Part shown: positions 17,261 to 26,256 of the stretch, one piece after another
Position numbering within the stretch: position 1 is the first letter of the stretch
How the letters are laid out: the number at the start of each line of letters is the position of its first letter
Source: an uncultured Pelagibacteraceae bacterium
GTDB lineage: Bacteria; Pseudomonadota; Alphaproteobacteria; Pelagibacterales; Pelagibacteraceae
Length of the DNA stretch: 64,000 nucleotides
Assembly: GCA_902560075.1 (NCBI GenBank)
Contig: CACEKE010000003.1
Coordinates: forward strand, 62,001 to 126,000
Direction: 5' to 3'
Position numbers and translations under genes: made by a program
Notes under the pieces: model-generated
Database searches by the model: none
The model's input: the letters and a program-made list of their open reading frames with translations, nothing else
Told to the model about the DNA's origin: nothing

Positions 17261-17859
17261 TGAAAATAGATATAAAAAATAAAACAAATGATCTTAACGA
17301 AAAAATAAAAAAAAATATTTCTAAAAATAAAGAAAACTTATTTAAAGTTAAAGAAAATTTAGAAAAAAAGATAAAAAACTTTTTTGATTGGGTTAAAGGT
17401 GCTGAACTAGTTGAACTTGAAAAATGTGATACAAGCGATGATCCTGTAAGACCTGAGCTAAGCAACGAATTTAGAACAAGTTTTGGAAGAAAAATTTATG
17501 GTGTGAAATACCAAGGTGAAATCCATGCCGTAATGTGTTTTGCTTTTACAAATAATATTCCCAAAACTGTAGATGAATTGGATCTATTAAGTAAAGACGC
17601 ATTTTTGCAAAGTGCACATAGAGATCAAAATGTGGGTAAAATTGCTATCGCCTATACCGTTTGGTCAAAAAAAAAAGGCGGAGGTAAACTCATTGTAAAA
17701 GAAGTTTATAAAATGATTAAAAAGTCAAATCATTTAAATAGATTAGTTACACTTTCACCATTAACTGAAATGGCTCGGAAATTTCATCTTAGAAATGGTG
17801 CCGTTGAGTTACAAGTGAATGATGAAACTCAAAACTTTGAATATAAAGTTATAAAATAA
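17260..17859 (+). CDS. Unrecognised protein, possible divergent GNAT-type fold
   Basis: A 199-aa protein. Residues 1-45 are a lysine-rich, heptad-like helix ('[19 protein letters not shown]'), then a globular region. The late section '[29 protein letters not shown]' followed by '[20 protein letters not shown]' resembles the CoA-binding strand-helix and last helix of GNAT acetyltransferases ('fhlrnGA'), but the classic Q/RxxGxG/A loop is not evident. It overlaps the 3' end of hslU by 11 bases, tail to tail. Function not assigned; the GNAT idea is low confidence. Confidence 0.6.
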   Translation: MKIDIKNKTNDLNEKIKKNISKNKENLFKVKENLEKKIKNFFDWVKGAELVELEKCDTSDDPVRPELSNEFRTSFGRKIYGVKYQGEIHAVMCFAFTNNIPKTVDELDLLSKDAFLQSAHRDQNVGKIAIAYTVWSKKKGGGKLIVKEVYKMIKKSNHLNRLVTLSPLTEMARKFHLRNGAVELQVNDETQNFEYKVIK

Positions 17860-19216
17860 ACTTAGATAAATCAGTATCTTTAGTTAATTCACCTAAATTT
17901 TTGTTTATATACTCTGAGTCTACTACAATTTTTTCTCCAGCCTTATCAGTTGCGGTAAAACTAATTTCATCTAATACTCTTTCAATAATAGTATGTAATC
18001 TTCTCGCACCTATATTCTCTACTGTTGAGTTTACTTCCATGGCAATATCGGCAATTGTATTTATACCGTCTTCTGTAAATTCCAATTCGACTTTTTCAGT
18101 TTGAAGGAGAGCTTTGTATTGCTTTATTAAACTGTTATCAGGTTCTTTAAGTATTCTTTTGAAATCTTCACTAGTTAGTGGATCAAGCTCAACTCGGATA
18201 GGGAGTCTTCCCTGTAATTCCGGTAACAGATCTGAAGGTTTTGCAAGTTGAAAAGCACCAGATGCTATAAATAAAATATGATCAGTTTTGACAGGCCCAT
18301 ATTTAGTGCTAACAGTTGTACCTTCTATTAACGGCAATAGATCTCTTTGAACACCTTCTCTTGAAACGTCACCACCAACTCTATCTGTTCTTGCAGAAAT
18401 TTTGTCTATCTCATCTAGAAAAACAATTCCATTATTTTCTGTAGTATTTTTGGCAGACTTTATTATTTTATCTTGCTCTATAAGTTTATCTGACTCCTCA
18501 TTCATTAGAATTTCATAGGATTCTTTTACTGACATTTTTTTTCTTTTTGGCTTACTGCCCATAGATTTTCCAAGCATATCTGAAATATTAATCATCCCAA
18601 TATTTGCTCCAGGCATTCCTGGAATTTCAAATGAAGGCATACCTCCGCTTTCACTCACAGCAATTTCAATCTCGTTATCATCTAAATCGCCACTTCGTAA
18701 TCTTTTTCGGAAACTCTCTCTTGTAGCAATGCTTGCTTTTGGACCAACTAATGCGTCTAGAACTCTTTCTTCAGCTAATTTTTGTACTTGAGCTTTAACT
18801 TCTTTTCTTTTTTTAACTTTCTCCATTGAGATTGCTATTTCTAATAAATCTCTAACTATTTGTTCAACATCTCTACCTACATAACCTACTTCGGTAAATC
18901 TTGTAGCTTCTACTTTAACAAAAGGAGCTTCAGCAAGTTTTGATAGTCTTCTTGAAATTTCTGTTTTACCTACACCTGTTGGACCTATCATTAAGATATT
19001 TTTAGGTAAAACCTCATCTTTCATATCTCCAGTTAATGCTTGTCTTCTCCATCTATTTCTTAAAGCTATTGCAACTGCTCTTTTGGCTTTATTTTGTCCT
19101 ACCACAAATCTATCTAGTTCTGAGACTATTTCTCTTGGCGAAAGAGAAGTGGTTAAATTTTCTTTTTCCTCTTTTTTATCTTTAGGTTTTAAAGTTGTTA
19201 CGTTTGATTTTTCCAT
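17849..19216 (-). CDS. hslU: ATP-dependent protease ATPase subunit HslU
   Basis: AAA+ unfoldase ring of the HslVU protease. The 455-aa protein has '[17 protein letters not shown]', Walker A '[16 protein letters not shown]', the pore segment '[23 protein letters not shown]', an I-domain insert (about residues 130-250), Walker B 'VFLDEIDK' and the sensor/C-terminal tail ending 'LSKFIL', the extension that docks into HslV. It abuts hslV and would share its heat-shock promoter. Confidence 0.97.
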   Translation of the reverse strand: MEKSNVTTLKPKDKKEEKENLTTSLSPREIVSELDRFVVGQNKAKRAVAIALRNRWRRQALTGDMKDEVLPKNILMIGPTGVGKTEISRRLSKLAEAPFVKVEATRFTEVGYVGRDVEQIVRDLLEIAISMEKVKKRKEVKAQVQKLAEERVLDALVGPKASIATRESFRKRLRSGDLDDNEIEIAVSESGGMPSFEIPGMPGANIGMINISDMLGKSMGSKPKRKKMSVKESYEILMNEESDKLIEQDKIIKSAKNTTENNGIVFLDEIDKISARTDRVGGDVSREGVQRDLLPLIEGTTVSTKYGPVKTDHILFIASGAFQLAKPSDLLPELQGRLPIRVELDPLTSEDFKRILKEPDNSLIKQYKALLQTEKVELEFTEDGINTIADIAMEVNSTVENIGARRLHTIIERVLDEISFTATDKAGEKIVVDSEYINKNLGELTKDTDLSKFIL

Positions 19217-19731
19217 TATACTTTTTCAATATTTAAATTATTATTTGTGAATACACATATATCAGAAGCTACTTTAATTGCTTTTTTTGCAACGTCTTCT
19301 GCGGACATATCGGTATCCATTAAAACCTTTGCAGCCGCTAATGCATAATTTCCACCCGAGCCTATTCCTATAACATCACCTTCTGGTTCTAAAACATCTC
19401 CTGTACCAGAGATTATAAAACTCTTTTCTTTATCTGCCACAGCCATTAAAGCTTCTAATCTTCTCAGATATTTATCAGTTCTCCAATCTTTTGCTAATTC
19501 TACAGCAGATCTCGAAAGATTACCTGCATGTTTTTCTAATTTTGATTCTAATCTCTCAAATAAAGTTAGTGCGTCAGCTGTTGATCCTGCAAATCCAGCT
19601 ACGACATCTCTTTTTTCAATTCTTCTAACTTTTTTAGCTGTGCTTTTAATAACAGTATTCCCCATACTAACTTGTCCATCGCCCGCCACAACTACGTCAT
19701 TATTTTTTCTTACTAATACAATTGTTGTCAT
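19216..19731 (-). CDS. hslV: ATP-dependent protease peptidase subunit HslV
   Basis: Proteasome-like threonine protease. The 171-aa sequence starts '[27 protein letters not shown]': removal of Met exposes the nucleophile Thr, as in all HslV. Later '[16 protein letters not shown]' and '[15 protein letters not shown]' are family marks. It is the promoter-proximal gene of hslVU, divergent from the his operon as in other alphaproteobacteria, with an RpoH-type promoter ending 7 nt before the ATG. Confidence 0.97.
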   Translation of the reverse strand: MTTIVLVRKNNDVVVAGDGQVSMGNTVIKSTAKKVRRIEKRDVVAGFAGSTADALTLFERLESKLEKHAGNLSRSAVELAKDWRTDKYLRRLEALMAVADKEKSFIISGTGDVLEPEGDVIGIGSGGNYALAAAKVLMDTDMSAEDVAKKAIKVASDICVFTNNNLNIEKV

Positions 19732-19738
19732 GACTATT

Positions 19739-19766
19739 AGATGGAGATTATTTTTTATACTTCAAG
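19739..19766 (-). promoter_or_regulatory. Sigma-32 (RpoH)-type promoter of hslVU
   Basis: Read on the minus strand: CTTGAAG, 13-bp spacer, CTCCATCT, against the RpoH consensus CTTGAAA - N(11-16) - CCCCATNT. One mismatch in each box. The -10 ends 7 nt before the hslV ATG, so the mRNA is probably leaderless. The same geometry recurs before hspQ. Confidence 0.7.
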
Positions 19767-19781
19767 GGGACGAGACTATTA

Positions 19782-19810
19782 TTGATATAGCGAGATAATC
19801 GCTATATATG
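19782..19810 (+). promoter_or_regulatory. Putative hisB promoter overlapped by a perfect inverted repeat
   Basis: TTGATA (19782-19787) and TATATG (19805-19810) are 17 bp apart and upstream of hisB (ATG 19821). Between and over them lies the perfect dyad ATATAGCGA-GATAA-TCGCTATAT (19785-19807). Its placement across the promoter suggests an operator; as RNA it would be a 9-bp stem with a 5-nt loop. No his leader peptide or attenuator is seen. Confidence 0.45.
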
Positions 19811-19820
19811 TTGTTTAAAA

Positions 19821-20411
19821 ATGAAGAGAAAAGCTAAAATAAATAGAAAAACAAAAGAAACCAACATATCTGTTGATATGAATATTGATGGTAAGGGTAA
19901 ATATAAAATTGATACTGGAATAGGTTTTCTTAATCACATGCTTGAACAATTATCAAAACACTCTTCAATTGATATGAATATAAAAGCTAAGGGAGATACT
20001 CATATTGATCTTCACCATACAACAGAAGATTCTGGTATTGCAATTGGCGAATGTTTAAAAAAAGCATCAAATAAATTCAAGGGAATTAGACGTTACTCCC
20101 ACGCTTTAATACCTATGGATGAAGCTTTAACAAGAGTAGTAATAGATGTTTCAAATAGACCTTATTTAATTTGGAATGTAAAATTGAAGGTTGAGAAACT
20201 AGGGGAAATGGATACAGAGCTTTTTAAAGAGTGGTTTCAGGCATTCTCTCAGTCAGCAGGAATTACTTTACACGTAGAAAATATTTATGGTGATAATAGT
20301 CACCACATTATCGAGTCGTGCTTTAAAGGCCTAGCTAGATCATTAAGAACTGCAATGGAGATAGATCCAAGAAATAAAACAGCTATTCCATCCACAAAAG
20401 GTTCTTTATAA
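19821..20411 (+). CDS. hisB: Imidazoleglycerol-phosphate dehydratase
   Basis: Sixth step of histidine synthesis. The 196-aa monofunctional enzyme (no phosphatase domain) has the metal-binding repeats '[16 protein letters not shown]' and '[15 protein letters not shown]', and '[17 protein letters not shown]' near the C-terminus. First gene of hisB-hisH-hisA-hisF-hisE, divergent from hslVU. The other his genes (hisG, hisD, hisC, hisI) are not in the window. Confidence 0.97.
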   Translation: MKRKAKINRKTKETNISVDMNIDGKGKYKIDTGIGFLNHMLEQLSKHSSIDMNIKAKGDTHIDLHHTTEDSGIAIGECLKKASNKFKGIRRYSHALIPMDEALTRVVIDVSNRPYLIWNVKLKVEKLGEMDTELFKEWFQAFSQSAGITLHVENIYGDNSHHIIESCFKGLARSLRTAMEIDPRNKTAIPSTKGSL

Positions 20412-20424
20412 AATTAAAGAATTA

Positions 20425-21051
20425 ATGAAACTATCTATTGTTGATTACAAATCAGGTAATATAAGTTCTGTCATCAATTCGTTTAAAGAAGTAGCTAAAG
20501 ATAAAGTAAATATTGAAGTCACATCTGACATTAAAAAAATAAGTTCAAGTGATAAAGTAGTTTTGCCAGGACAGGGTTCTTTTAAAAGTTGTATTGAGGC
20601 TTTAAATAATATCAGTGGTCTAGTGGATGAACTGAATGAATTCGCGATTAATAAAAAAAAACCACTACTAGGTATTTGTGTAGGTTTACAAATGTTCGCT
20701 GATGTTGGCTACGAAGAAACAGAAACAAAAGGTTTAGGCTGGATATCAGGAAAAGTATCAAAAATCGATAATCAGAACGGAAAATATAAACTTCCTCATA
20801 TTGGTTGGAATGAAATTAATATTGTAAAAGATAGTAAGATTTTTAAAAGTATAGAAAACAATTCTCATATGTACTTTGTTCATAGTTATGAGTTTATACC
20901 TACTGATGATAAAGTTATTTCATCAACTACTGATTATTCAACAAAAGTAGTTTGTTCAGTTGAAAAAGAAAATATATTTGGAACACAATTTCACCCAGAA
21001 AAAAGTGATAAAACTGGTCTAAAATTAGTTAATAATTTTATAAATTTATAA
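20425..21051 (+). CDS. hisH: Imidazole glycerol phosphate synthase, glutaminase subunit
   Basis: Class I glutamine amidotransferase that feeds ammonia to HisF. In the 208-aa protein the nucleophile lies in 'LLGICVGLQMFADVGYEE' and the His/Glu pair in 'GTQFHPEKSDKTG'. The N-terminus 'IVDYKSGNISSVINSF' is characteristic of HisH. The gap to hisB is 13 bp and the stop directly precedes the hisA ATG. Confidence 0.97.
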   Translation: MKLSIVDYKSGNISSVINSFKEVAKDKVNIEVTSDIKKISSSDKVVLPGQGSFKSCIEALNNISGLVDELNEFAINKKKPLLGICVGLQMFADVGYEETETKGLGWISGKVSKIDNQNGKYKLPHIGWNEINIVKDSKIFKSIENNSHMYFVHSYEFIPTDDKVISSTTDYSTKVVCSVEKENIFGTQFHPEKSDKTGLKLVNNFINL

Positions 21052-21777
21052 ATGAAAATTTTTCCCGCGATAGATATTAAAGACAAAAAATGTGTAAGAT
21101 TAGTTAAAGGAAACTTTGATAATAAAACCGAGTATGAAATGTCCCCTGTTGAACAAGCTCGTAAGTATAAGGATAGCGGTTTTAAAAATTTACATATTAT
21201 AGATCTAGATGGAGCTTTAACTGGTGAAACAGTAAATTTAGAAATTATTGAAGATATAGTTAAAAAATTCGATATTAATATAGAAGTGGGTGGTGGTGTA
21301 AGAAACTTCGATAGTATTCAAAAATATACCGATGCTGGTGTTGAAAAAGTTATATTAGGAAGTGCTGCGATCAATGATAAGGAATTTTTAGAGAATGCCT
21401 GCAACAAATTTCCAAATAAAATTGCTTTAGGCTTAGATGCTAAAGATGGATATTTGGCTGTTTCTGGGTGGAAAAAAAATTCTAATTTTAAAACTTTAGA
21501 TTTTTTAAAAGAAGTAAACGAATATGGAGTATCAAGATTAATTTATACAGATATTAATAAAGATGGAATGAAAACAAGCCCGAATTTTGAAGGGACTGAA
21601 AAAATAGCCAATACTTCAAATTTTCCTGTAATAATTTCAGGAGGTGTTTCATCAATAGAAGATATAAAAAAAGCAAAGGAGCTAAACAACAAGAACATAG
21701 AGGGCATAATAGTGGGAAAAGCAATTTATGATGGAGATATAAAACTAGAAGATTTAGCAAAGGAGATTGATGCTTAA
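21052..21777 (+). CDS. hisA: Phosphoribosylformimino-AICAR ribotide isomerase
   Basis: Amadori-type isomerase ProFAR to PRFAR, (beta-alpha)8 barrel. The 241-aa sequence begins '[20 protein letters not shown]' and has paired barrel motifs '[13 protein letters not shown]', 'VGGGVRN' and '[11 protein letters not shown]', with catalytic aspartates in the first and third. Its 3' end overlaps hisF by 8 bp, and its last codons carry the AAGGAG that serves as the hisF ribosome-binding site. Confidence 0.97.
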   Translation: MKIFPAIDIKDKKCVRLVKGNFDNKTEYEMSPVEQARKYKDSGFKNLHIIDLDGALTGETVNLEIIEDIVKKFDINIEVGGGVRNFDSIQKYTDAGVEKVILGSAAINDKEFLENACNKFPNKIALGLDAKDGYLAVSGWKKNSNFKTLDFLKEVNEYGVSRLIYTDINKDGMKTSPNFEGTEKIANTSNFPVIISGGVSSIEDIKKAKELNNKNIEGIIVGKAIYDGDIKLEDLAKEIDA

Positions 21778-22525
21778 AAATAGAATAATACCTTGCTTAG
21801 ATGTCAAGAATGGTAGGGTTGTTAAAGGAATAAATTTTGTTGATTTACAAGATGCTGGAGATCCTGTTGAGCAAGCTAAAATTTATAGTGATGGTGGCGC
21901 AGATGAAATTTGTTTCTTAGATATTACTGCTTCTAATGAAAATCGAGATACAATCTACGAGGTTGTTAAAGAAACTTCAAAAAAATGCTTTGTGCCTTTA
22001 ACGGTAGGGGGCGGCGTAAGAAATGTTGAAGATATTAATAAACTACTAAACTGTGGTGCAGATAAGGTATCTATAAATACCGCAGCAGTACAAGATGCAA
22101 ATGTAGTGGTTGAAAGTTCAAAAAAATTTGGATCGCAATGTATTGTTGTCGCTATTGATGCTAAAAAAAATGGAGACAAATGGGATGTATACACTCATGG
22201 CGGAAGAAATAATTCAGGATTAGATGCTTTAGAGTTTGCCAAAAAAATGGAAGATAGTGGAGCAGGAGAACTATTAGTTACTTCTATGGATAGAGACGGA
22301 ACTCAAATTGGGTATGATATTGAACTAATGAAAAAGATATCAAAGAAGGTTAATATTCCATTAATAGCATCGGGAGGTGTAGGTAATCTTGATCATATGG
22401 TTGAAGGCATAAAAGAAGGAAACGCCAGCGCTGTTCTTGCAGCTTCAATATTTCATTATGGAACGCATTCTGTTATAGAAGCAAAAGAATATTTAAATAG
22501 CAAAGGAATACCAGTAAGAATTTGA
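21770..22525 (+). CDS. hisF: Imidazole glycerol phosphate synthase, cyclase subunit
   Basis: Cyclase that forms imidazole glycerol phosphate and AICAR from PRFAR with ammonia from HisH. Starts '[20 protein letters not shown]'; barrel motifs 'VGGGVRN', '[15 protein letters not shown]' and 'IASGGVGN' are present. The ORF track begins at a TTG (21767), but the ATG at 21770 is the better start: it is 4 nt after AAGGAG (21760-21765) and gives the standard N-terminus. Confidence 0.97.
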   Translation: MLKNRIIPCLDVKNGRVVKGINFVDLQDAGDPVEQAKIYSDGGADEICFLDITASNENRDTIYEVVKETSKKCFVPLTVGGGVRNVEDINKLLNCGADKVSINTAAVQDANVVVESSKKFGSQCIVVAIDAKKNGDKWDVYTHGGRNNSGLDALEFAKKMEDSGAGELLVTSMDRDGTQIGYDIELMKKISKKVNIPLIASGGVGNLDHMVEGIKEGNASAVLAASIFHYGTHSVIEAKEYLNSKGIPVRI

Positions 22526-22797
22526 TGTTAAAAACTTTAGAGGAATTGATAGAATTAATTAGAGAGAGAAAAAAAAGCTCTGATGAGAGTTCATACACTA
22601 AAAAACTACTTCATGATAAAAATCTTAGCTTAGAGAAAGTTAAAGAAGAAGTTGGTGAACTTATAGAGGCAGTTGATAAAAATACTAATACTGTTCACGA
22701 GGCTGCAGATGTTTTATACCATCTGATGGTATATCTAGAGGCAAATAACATAAATATAGAAGATGTTATGGCCGAATTAGAAAAACGTAAGAAATAA
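22525..22797 (+). CDS. hisE: Phosphoribosyl-ATP pyrophosphatase
   Basis: Second step of histidine synthesis, a MazG-like all-alpha fold. The 90-aa protein has 'EEVGELIEAVDK' and 'HEAADVLYHLMVYLE', the two metal-binding helices of HisE. I start it at ATG 22525, which shares its A with the hisF TGA; the track's 22522 start is a TTG. HisI is not fused or adjacent, so hisI must lie elsewhere. Confidence 0.93.
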   Translation: MLKTLEELIELIRERKKSSDESSYTKKLLHDKNLSLEKVKEEVGELIEAVDKNTNTVHEAADVLYHLMVYLEANNINIEDVMAELEKRKK

Positions 22798-22824
22798 CTT
22801 CATTAATTTAATAATATTTGCTAC

Positions 22825-22846
22825 AAATCTAATAAAAATTAGGTTT
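22825..22846 (+). terminator. Hairpin after the his operon
   Basis: AAATCTAAT-AAAA-ATTAGGTTT forms a 9-bp stem with one G-U pair and a 4-nt loop, 28 bp after the hisE stop. A run of only three T bases closes it, so it is a weak terminator at best. Confidence 0.35.
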
Positions 22847-22873
22847 ATTGCGGATTGCCTGATTAAATAAATC

Positions 22874-22879
22874 TATAAT
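22874..22879 (+). promoter_or_regulatory. -10 box of mcl-mtkAB
   Basis: Perfect TATAAT, 6 nt before the ATG of the malyl-CoA lyase gene, again predicting a leaderless start. No convincing -35 box is seen at 16-18 bp. Confidence 0.45.
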
Positions 22880-22885
22880 TAAATT

Positions 22886-23824
22886 ATGAGTCATAAATAT
22901 TATAAACCCGCAAATTCAAGATTACATAGAAGTGAATTAGCAGTGCCAGGCTCTGCTCCTAAAATGTTTGAAAAAGCACTTAATTCAGATGCTGATTACG
23001 TTTTTTTAGATTTAGAGGATGCTGTCTCACCAAATGATAAAATAGCTGCAAGAGAAAATACGATTAAAGCTCTAAAAGAGATTAATTGGAGAGAAAAAGG
23101 AAAAACAATATCAGTGAGAATAAATGGATTAGATACGCACTATATGTATCGTGATGTAATAGACATTGTAGAACAAGTTGGAGATAAAGTAGACACAATA
23201 TTAATTCCTAAAGCAGGAACTGCTAGCGATGTTTATATGGTTGATTGTTTGTTGACACAGATTGAAGAGAGTAAAAAAATTAAAAATAAAATCGGTTTAG
23301 AGTGCCTGATAGAAACAGCACTCGGAATGTCTAACATAAAAGAAATTGCAACTTCTAGCGAAAGATTAGAAGCACTTCATTTTGGTGTTGCAGATTATGC
23401 GGCAAGTTTGAGAGCAAGAACAGTAGTTATTGGAGGACTAAATCCAGATTATCCTGGAGATCAATGGCATCACGGTTTATCTCAAATGGTTATGACTTGT
23501 AGAGCTTATGGATTAAGAGCTATAGATGGACCATTTGGAGATTTTAATGATCCTGATGGATATACTCTTTCTGCAAAAAGGGCTGCAGCGATAGGAATCG
23601 AGGGAAAATGGGCAATTCATCCTTCTCAAATCGAATTAGCAAACCAAGTTTTCACACCTCCAGAGGCAGAAGTAAAAAAAGCAAAAAGAATTATAGATGA
23701 ACTCGATAAAGCTGCTAAGGAAGGCAAAGGTGCTGCTCAATTAGATGGTAGAATGATAGATGCTGCGTCAGCTCGTATGGCTGAAAATATAGTTAACATA
23801 GATAAACTAATTCAAAAAAAGTAA
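22886..23824 (+). CDS. mcl: L-malyl-CoA / beta-methylmalyl-CoA lyase (HpcH/HpaI family)
   Basis: CitE/HpcH-type aldolase that cleaves malyl-CoA to acetyl-CoA and glyoxylate. The 312-aa protein has 'DADYVFLDLEDAVSPNDKIAAR' (Mg-binding acid), 'KVDTILIPKAGTASDVYMVD', 'IGLECLIETALGMSNIKEIA' and 'GKWAIHPSQIELANQVFTPP'. The length and 'YKPANSRLHRSELAVPGSAPKMFEKAL'-type N-terminus fit the Mcl1 group. mtkA and mtkB follow immediately and would make the substrate from malate, so the three genes give malate + CoA + ATP to acetyl-CoA + glyoxylate. Confidence 0.9.
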   Translation: MSHKYYKPANSRLHRSELAVPGSAPKMFEKALNSDADYVFLDLEDAVSPNDKIAARENTIKALKEINWREKGKTISVRINGLDTHYMYRDVIDIVEQVGDKVDTILIPKAGTASDVYMVDCLLTQIEESKKIKNKIGLECLIETALGMSNIKEIATSSERLEALHFGVADYAASLRARTVVIGGLNPDYPGDQWHHGLSQMVMTCRAYGLRAIDGPFGDFNDPDGYTLSAKRAAAIGIEGKWAIHPSQIELANQVFTPPEAEVKKAKRIIDELDKAAKEGKGAAQLDGRMIDAASARMAENIVNIDKLIQKK

Positions 23825-23825
23825 T

Positions 23826-24986
23826 ATGGATATTCACGAATACCAAGCAAAAAAACTATTAGCTGAATTTGGAGTTGTTATTCCAAGAGGTGGAATTGCC
23901 TACAGTCCAGAAAACGCTGAAAATAAAGCTCGAGAAATTGGTGGATCTAAATGGGTTGTTAAAGCACAAATACATTCGGGAGCAAGAGGTAAGGCTGGAG
24001 GAATTATTTTATGCAACTCTCCTTTAGAAGTTGCTCAAGCAACTGATAAGCTTTTAGGAAAAAAATTAGTTACAAATCAGACAGGACCTCAAGGAAAAAT
24101 AGTAAATAGAATTTATGTTGAAGAGGCAACAGATATCAAAAAAGAGTTTTATTTAGGCTTAGTTTTTGACAGAAGTTCTGAAAGTATAATGGTCGTAGCT
24201 TCCACAGAAGGAGGGATGAGTGTTGAGGAAATATCAAAAGAAAAGCCAGAGAGTATCATAAGATCAAAAATTGAAGTTGCAGTTGGTATGCAAAAATTTC
24301 AAGCTAGAGAAATAGCTTTTGGTTTAGGGGTTGCTCCTGAATTAATAAATCGAACAGCAGATACGATTATTGGTTGTTACAGGGCATTTAGTGAGCTAGA
24401 TGCAACCATGGTTGAGATTAATCCTTTAGCAGTTTCTGGCCAAGGGCAAATACTTGCCCTAGATTGTAAGATGAGTTTTGACAATAATGCATTATTTAGA
24501 AGAAACCAAATATCTGAACTAAGAGATAAAACACAAGAAAACCCTAGCGAGGTTTATGCATCAGATAGAGGCTTAAATTATGTAAGTTTAGACGGCAACA
24601 TTGGAAATATAATTAATGGTGCAGGTCTTGCTATGGCGTCGATGGATATGATTAAATTGGCAGGTGGTGAACCCGCAAACTTCTTAGATGTTGGAGGAGG
24701 AGCCACACCAGAAAAAATAGTAAAAGCATTCAAATTAATTTCAATGGACGAAAAAGTAAAAGTTATTTTAGTTAACATATTTGCTGGTATTAACAGATGT
24801 GATTGGGTAGCAGAGGGAATAGTTCAAGCTTTAGATAAAATTGAAATAAATGTTCCACTTGTGATTAGACTAGCAGGCACAAATGTAGACAAAGGAAATA
24901 AAATTTTAAGAGAGAGTAAAATTAAATATATTGAGGCTAATTCACTTGAGGATGCAGCGAATAAAGCTGTAAAAATTTTAAAATAA
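23826..24986 (+). CDS. mtkA: Malate-CoA ligase (malate thiokinase), beta subunit
   Basis: ATP-grasp subunit of a SucCD-type acyl-CoA ligase. The 386-aa protein has 'MDIHEYQAKKLLAEFGV', 'VVKAQIHSGARGKAGGI', 'MVEINPLAVSGQGQILALDCKMSFDNNALFRR' (in parts) and 'ANFLDVGGGATPEKIVKAF'. The 'RGKAGGI' and 'INRCDWVAEG' variants fit the malate thiokinase branch (Methylobacterium MtkA) better than succinyl-CoA synthetase, and the mcl neighbour supports this. A succinate-using enzyme cannot be excluded by eye. Confidence 0.85.
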   Translation: MDIHEYQAKKLLAEFGVVIPRGGIAYSPENAENKAREIGGSKWVVKAQIHSGARGKAGGIILCNSPLEVAQATDKLLGKKLVTNQTGPQGKIVNRIYVEEATDIKKEFYLGLVFDRSSESIMVVASTEGGMSVEEISKEKPESIIRSKIEVAVGMQKFQAREIAFGLGVAPELINRTADTIIGCYRAFSELDATMVEINPLAVSGQGQILALDCKMSFDNNALFRRNQISELRDKTQENPSEVYASDRGLNYVSLDGNIGNIINGAGLAMASMDMIKLAGGEPANFLDVGGGATPEKIVKAFKLISMDEKVKVILVNIFAGINRCDWVAEGIVQALDKIEINVPLVIRLAGTNVDKGNKILRESKIKYIEANSLEDAANKAVKILK

Positions 24987-24991
24987 TAATC

Positions 24992-25879
24992 ATGGCAGTT
25001 ATAATAGATAAAAATACCAAAATTATAATCCAAGGGTTCACAGGTAAAATGGGTACATTTCATGCGGATGAAATGATTAAATATGGATCAAATGTTGTTG
25101 GAGGAGTAACTCCAGGTAAAGGGGGAACAAAACATTTAAATCTTCCAGTTTTTAATACTGTAAAAGAGGCTGTTGATAGTACAAATGCTACCGCCTCAAT
25201 TTTATTTGTTCCGCCAGCATTTGCAGCCGACTCAGCTATGGAAGCTGCTGATGCGGGTATAAGAACATGTGTTGCAATAGTTGATGGCATCCCATCCCAT
25301 GACATGATAAAAATTAAAAGATACATGAGAAGGTATTCCAAATCTGAGAAAATGAGTTTAGTAGGGCCCAACTGCGCAGGAATAATAAGTCCTGGTAAAT
25401 CAATGTTAGGTATTATGCCTGGACATATTTATAAAGAAGGAAGAGTTGGAATAATTAGCAGATCTGGAACTCTTGGATATGAAGCTGCACAACAATTAAA
25501 AGATCTTAATATTGGAATTTCAACAAGTGTTGGGATTGGTGGAGATCCAATAAATGGAAGTTCTTTTAAAGATATAATTGGTAAATTTGAGGAAGATGAT
25601 GAAACTGATGCAATACTAATGATTGGAGAAATAGGAGGTCCTCAAGAGGTTGCAGCTGGAGAATTTGCAAAACAAAATATGAAAAAACCTGTTATAGCTT
25701 ACATAGCAGGTTTAACCGCTCCAAAAGGTAGGGTAATGGGTCATGCTGGAGCGATAGTCTCTGCCTATGGCGAAAGTGCGGTTGAGAAGGTTGAGATTTT
25801 GAAAGAATTTGGAGTAACCATCTCTAAGAATCCTTCAGTGATGGGAGAAACAGTAAAAAATGTTTTAAGCAAAAAATAA
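24992..25879 (+). CDS. mtkB: Malate-CoA ligase (malate thiokinase), alpha subunit
   Basis: CoA-binding subunit with the phosphohistidine. In the 295-aa protein 'IIQGFTGKMGTFHADEMI' is the Rossmann CoA site, 'LVGPNCAGIISPGKSMLGIMPG' the conserved middle motif, and 'GRVMGHAGAIVSAYGESAVEK' contains the catalytic His. The five-base gap to mtkA indicates co-translation. Paired with mcl and mtkA it makes a malate-cleaving module rather than a TCA-cycle sucCD pair. Confidence 0.85.
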   Translation: MAVIIDKNTKIIIQGFTGKMGTFHADEMIKYGSNVVGGVTPGKGGTKHLNLPVFNTVKEAVDSTNATASILFVPPAFAADSAMEAADAGIRTCVAIVDGIPSHDMIKIKRYMRRYSKSEKMSLVGPNCAGIISPGKSMLGIMPGHIYKEGRVGIISRSGTLGYEAAQQLKDLNIGISTSVGIGGDPINGSSFKDIIGKFEEDDETDAILMIGEIGGPQEVAAGEFAKQNMKKPVIAYIAGLTAPKGRVMGHAGAIVSAYGESAVEKVEILKEFGVTISKNPSVMGETVKNVLSKK

Positions 25880-25889
25880 ACGAGTTGAA

Positions 25890-26255
25890 ATGAAATATGA
25901 TGACAATAACATTTTTGCAAAGATCTTAAGAGGTGAAATACCCTGTAAAAAAATTTACGAGGATAAATATGTTTTATCTTTTCACGATGTTAACCCACAA
26001 AAAAAAGTACATGCATTAGTAATTCCAAAGGGCAAATATGCGAATTTAGACGACTTCAATCAAAATGCCTCTGACGAAGAAATTGTTGGTTTAATAAAAG
26101 GAATAACAACAGTTGCCAAAAAACTAAATATTTCTGTAGAAAATGGAGACGGGTATAGAACTTTAGCAAATATCGCTGAAAATGGGGGGCAAGAAGTTCC
26201 TCATTTGCATTTTCATCTATTTGGAGGAGAAAAAATAGGTAAGATGGTATCTTGA
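25890..26255 (+). CDS. HIT family nucleotide-binding hydrolase
   Basis: A 121-aa histidine-triad protein of the HinT/PKCI type: 'NIFAKILRGEIPCKKIYEDKYVLSFHDVNP' (in parts) at the N-terminus and the triad 'VPHLHFHLFGGEKIG' at the C-terminus. HinT relatives hydrolyse AMP-lysine and aminoacyl-AMP type substrates. It follows mtkB by 10 bp and leads into the GNAT gene, so it may ride in the same transcript. Confidence 0.92.
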   Translation: MKYDDNNIFAKILRGEIPCKKIYEDKYVLSFHDVNPQKKVHALVIPKGKYANLDDFNQNASDEEIVGLIKGITTVAKKLNISVENGDGYRTLANIAENGGQEVPHLHFHLFGGEKIGKMVS

Positions 26256-26256
26256 A

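Noticed and set aside
23826-25879. Succinyl-CoA synthetase (sucCD) for the ligase pair
   Set aside because: Considered first; the mcl neighbour and MtkA-like sequence variants favour malate thiokinase. Not fully excluded.
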